From positions 1-7,183 of the forward strand of contig DGUE01000138.1 in assembly GCA_002393895.1 (NCBI GenBank): DNA of 7,183 nt, in the 5' to 3' direction. Made by a program: the position numbers and the translations under genes. This document shows positions 5,957-7,183 of this stretch, one piece after another (within the stretch, counting starts at the first letter, position 1; each line of letters begins with the position of its first letter). Under the pieces are notes generated by a model. It did no database searches. It saw nothing but the letters and a program-made list of their open reading frames with translations, and was not told the DNA's origin. The DNA comes from Bacteroidales bacterium UBA4318 (lineage in GTDB: Bacteria; Bacteroidota; Bacteroidia; Bacteroidales; UBA932).

Positions 5957-6819
5957 AGTTCACAAAGATAATCATTTTTCAGCGCAATATCCAGTTCCAG
6001 GCGGGCGCCACGGCGGATTTTGCCAAGGGGGATGCGATAGGCCCTGCGCTCTCCCGCCAGTGTGCCGGTGATAAGCAGGCGTGTTCCTCCTCCTCCCGGG
6101 CCGTCGTCATCTTCATTTGGGTAGCACCAGAGGGTTATGCCCGCAGGCATGGGTACGCTCACTATGTCTTCCTTGAATACCTGAATCATCATCAGCGGAT
6201 GCTCCAGCCCGGACGGGCTGTCGATGGTTCCGGCCGGATGGAAGCCTTCTGAGCGGAAGATCTCCGCAAGCGCGTTCACCCTTTCCAGTTGCACTATGGG
6301 CTCGCGCAGGGGCGCATCTGCATCTATGCATATACTCTTTATTACTACCGGACAGAGCAGCGGCAGCAGGTTCAATTCCTGGGTCCGCCCGCTCGTGGTG
6401 TTGCATAATCCGGCCTGCAATGGCGCTTCGGGGTCTTCGTCAGAATATCTCATTGTGAGTTTCTCCATTGTGGAATAGCGCTCGGGAAGTGCCCCGCCGA
6501 ACTCTCCTTTTACATCGGTAAGCGCTGCCAGCAGCCTGTCGCCATCCCCGGCGGGAACTTTTATGAAGTTGGCCGGCCCCAGCCTCCGGTGGCTTTCCAG
6601 CGGGCGGGTAAGAGTGTCCTTGAATATAAATATATCTATATGTGAGAAGGGGAGTGGGCTGCAGATGTGAACCGTTAGGGAGTCGCTTTCCCTGGTTTCA
6701 CTTTGCAAAGACGGGGCCTGGGTGCAGGCGCAGATCAGAACCGTCACGGCCGTGAGGAGCGACTTGGCCCCGTTACTCTGCAAGTGGTGGAACTTTGGCT
6801 TTTGGTCTGAAAGCAACAT
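5953..6819 (-). CDS. Fimbrillin/Mfa-like lipoprotein
   Basis: This 288-residue protein has an N-terminal lipoprotein signal: a basic stretch to K19, a hydrophobic SLLTAVTVLI core, and a lipobox I-C-A-C that makes C32 the likely lipidated residue (C30 less likely). SHIDIFIFKD near the start resembles the early fimbrillin strand. The later WCYPNEDDDG, TRLLITGTLAGERRAYRIPL and IRRGARLELDIALK resemble the 'YPN ... TrLvi.g...g..Y.ipl...i.RN..Y' pattern of Bacteroidetes Mfa/FimB proteins. Such proteins are anchored in the outer membrane and form or hold pili. No acidic surface-export stretch follows C32 (TQAPS). The chain stops soon after the last expected strand, slightly short of a usual fimbrillin tail. 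Its stop overlaps the fusion gene (ATGA), and a promoter lies about 100 bp upstream. The lipoprotein call is strong and the fimbrillin call moderate. Confidence 0.65.
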   Translation of the reverse strand: MLLSDQKPKFHHLQSNGAKSLLTAVTVLICACTQAPSLQSETRESDSLTVHICSPLPFSHIDIFIFKDTLTRPLESHRRLGPANFIKVPAGDGDRLLAALTDVKGEFGGALPERYSTMEKLTMRYSDEDPEAPLQAGLCNTTSGRTQELNLLPLLCPVVIKSICIDADAPLREPIVQLERVNALAEIFRSEGFHPAGTIDSPSGLEHPLMMIQVFKEDIVSVPMPAGITLWCYPNEDDDGPGGGGTRLLITGTLAGERRAYRIPLGKIRRGARLELDIALKNDYLCEL

Positions 6820-6917
6820 AGACTATTAACAGTTAGATTTGTGTGGGGCAGATTGCCTCCGGGCGGATGCCCAAAGAGAAGACCGCCGGCCACAGTTCCT
6901 GCGTTTCATTACGATTG
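6820..6917 (-). other. 5' leader of the lipoprotein operon, with a possible 27-codon leader ORF
   Basis: This stretch of about 90 nt lies between the promoter and the ATG at 6819. It is GC-rich and can fold: CCGGCGG can pair with CCGCCCGG (one bulge), or GGGCA with TGCCC, and the two pairings compete. An ATG at 6907-6909 opens a 27-codon frame rich in Arg and Lys. It ends at TAA (6826-6828), followed at once by an in-frame TAG, and the frame is the same as that of the lipoprotein gene. No ribosome site or family supports the small frame. Confidence 0.25.
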
Positions 6918-6948
6918 CAAAGCTAGGGCTGCGCAAAACGGCTGCAAA
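6918..6948 (-). promoter_or_regulatory. Bacteroidetes promoter of the lipoprotein-cytidylyltransferase-aminotransferase operon
   Basis: On the minus strand the order is TTTG (6945-6948), 19 bp, TAGCTTTG (6918-6925). This matches the sigma-ABfr consensus TTTG-N19-21-TAnnTTTG exactly, with the -7 element about 100 bp upstream of the lipoprotein start. It is the best promoter in the window and would serve all three coupled minus-strand genes. Confidence 0.72.
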
Positions 6949-6973
6949 AGAATCTGATGAAAAAAGTGAAGAA

Positions 6974-7002
6974 TTTAAGTTTGCAGGGGTATTTTTAAGT
7001 TT
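6974..7002 (-). repeat. Pair of 9-bp direct repeats upstream of the operon promoter (possible activator site)
   Basis: AAACTTAAA (minus strand) occurs at 6974-6982 and again at 6994-7002, exactly 20 bp apart, or about two helical turns. The nearer copy is about 25 bp upstream of the -33 TTTG, near -62 to -70 from the predicted start. Direct repeats on one DNA face at this distance are typical of dimeric response regulators or LytTR-type activators. No regulator is encoded in the window. Confidence 0.4.
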
Positions 7003-7013
7003 ACCATACGAAA

Positions 7014-7045
7014 ACCCTCCGGAATCGTATATGTTTCCGGAGGGT
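7014..7045 (-). terminator. Hairpin terminator of the nqr operon
   Basis: A perfect 11-bp stem (7014-7024 with 7035-7045, ACCCTCCGGAA and its complement) closes a 10-nt loop. Read on the minus strand, the stem ends into TTTT (7011-7014), a short U-tract. It lies 30 bp after the nqrF stop, as expected for an intrinsic terminator. The U-tract is short, so it may be leaky. Confidence 0.75.
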
Positions 7046-7075
7046 CTGGGAGTTTTTACCTACTGTTGCTACCTA

Positions 7076-7183
7076 CTAACCGAAGTTGTCGTAGAGTATG
7101 CTTTCGGGAGGTACGCCGAGGCTGTCGAGGAGCCCGTTCACTGCGCCTACCATCATAGGCGGGCCGCACATGAAGTACTTGAT
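7076..7183 (-). CDS. nqrF: NqrF, C-terminal 35 residues (start outside window)
   Basis: The frame enters from the right edge and ends at a TAG at 7076-7078. It is immediately followed by a second in-frame TAG (7073-7075). The visible part begins [19 protein letters not shown] and ends ILYDNFG. The YxMCGPPxM motif is the NAD-binding tail of the ferredoxin-NADP reductase-like domain, and the short ending with D-x-F-G is characteristic of NqrF, subunit F of the Na+-translocating NADH:quinone oxidoreductase. NqrF takes electrons from NADH by FAD and a 2Fe-2S centre, at the cytoplasmic face of the membrane pump. As the usual last gene of nqrABCDEF it marks the end of that operon, which agrees with the hairpin just downstream. 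The surface-glycan region therefore borders a housekeeping locus. Confidence 0.85.
   Translation of the reverse strand: MKYFMCGPPMMVGAVNGLLDSLGVPPESILYDNFG

Noticed and set aside
4601..5971. A 456-codon open frame on the plus strand opposite the whole fusion gene
   Set aside because: The minus strand has clear enzyme motifs throughout; the plus frame is low-complexity (Gly, Val, Phe and Glu rich) with no family signal. It follows from the GC-rich codon use of the real gene.
6624..6645. AT-rich patch resembling the 2697-2709 promoter region
   Set aside because: It encodes the IDIFIF strand of the lipoprotein and has no TAnnTTTG in a useful place; the likeness reflects base composition.
6957..6998. 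A 13-codon plus-strand frame beginning MKKVKN
   Set aside because: Too short, no promoter or ribosome site, and it lies over the direct repeats upstream of the opposing promoter.
1..7183. tRNA, rRNA, CRISPR array, insertion sequence or attachment site
   Set aside because: No clover-leaf sequence, spaced repeat array, transposase frame or terminal inverted repeats were found on either strand.

Overview
The window looks like chromosomal DNA of a fairly GC-rich member of the Bacteroidota, probably Bacteroidales. Three things point there: Bacteroidetes-type promoter elements (TAnnTTTG at 2693-2700 minus, 2713-2720 plus and 6918-6925 minus, the last with a TTTG 19 bp upstream), start sites without a clear Shine-Dalgarno, and a fimbrillin-like lipoprotein. 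The C-terminal end of NqrF (sodium-pumping NADH:quinone reductase) enters from the right edge and fits this group. The genus cannot be fixed from the sequence.

Most of the window is a surface-glycan (capsule or other exopolysaccharide) region with alternating strands. Positions 1-1238 (+) hold the end of a Stealth-type sugar-phosphate transferase, then a GT2 glycosyltransferase that overlaps it by ATGA. Positions 1225-2672 (-) hold two LicD/fukutin-type phosphotransferases, also coupled by ATGA. A 73-bp divergent control region (2673-2745) separates them from a third LicD gene (2746-3576, +), which is a head-to-head paralogue of its neighbour. Positions 3573-6819 (-) hold a three-gene unit, all ATGA-coupled. 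In transcription order it encodes a fimbrillin/Mfa-like lipoprotein, a cytidylyltransferase fused to a Gfo/Idh/MocA oxidoreductase, and a class-V PLP aminotransferase. Positions 6820-7075 carry the promoter and leader of that unit, a pair of 9-bp direct repeats upstream of the promoter, and the hairpin terminator of the nqr operon. NqrF follows to the edge.

The genes read as a coherent pathway, by inference. The aminotransferase and the oxidoreductase half would make or modify a small phosphorylated alcohol or amino-alcohol. The cytidylyltransferase half would activate it as a CDP derivative. The three LicD-type enzymes would transfer the phospho-substituent onto a glycan built by the Stealth and GT2 enzymes. 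No phosphonate, choline-uptake or choline-kinase genes are visible, so the transferred group is not identified. The most unusual points are the enzyme fusion, the replacement of the canonical EKP lysine by threonine in its oxidoreductase half, and the coupling of these enzymes to a fimbrillin-like lipoprotein.
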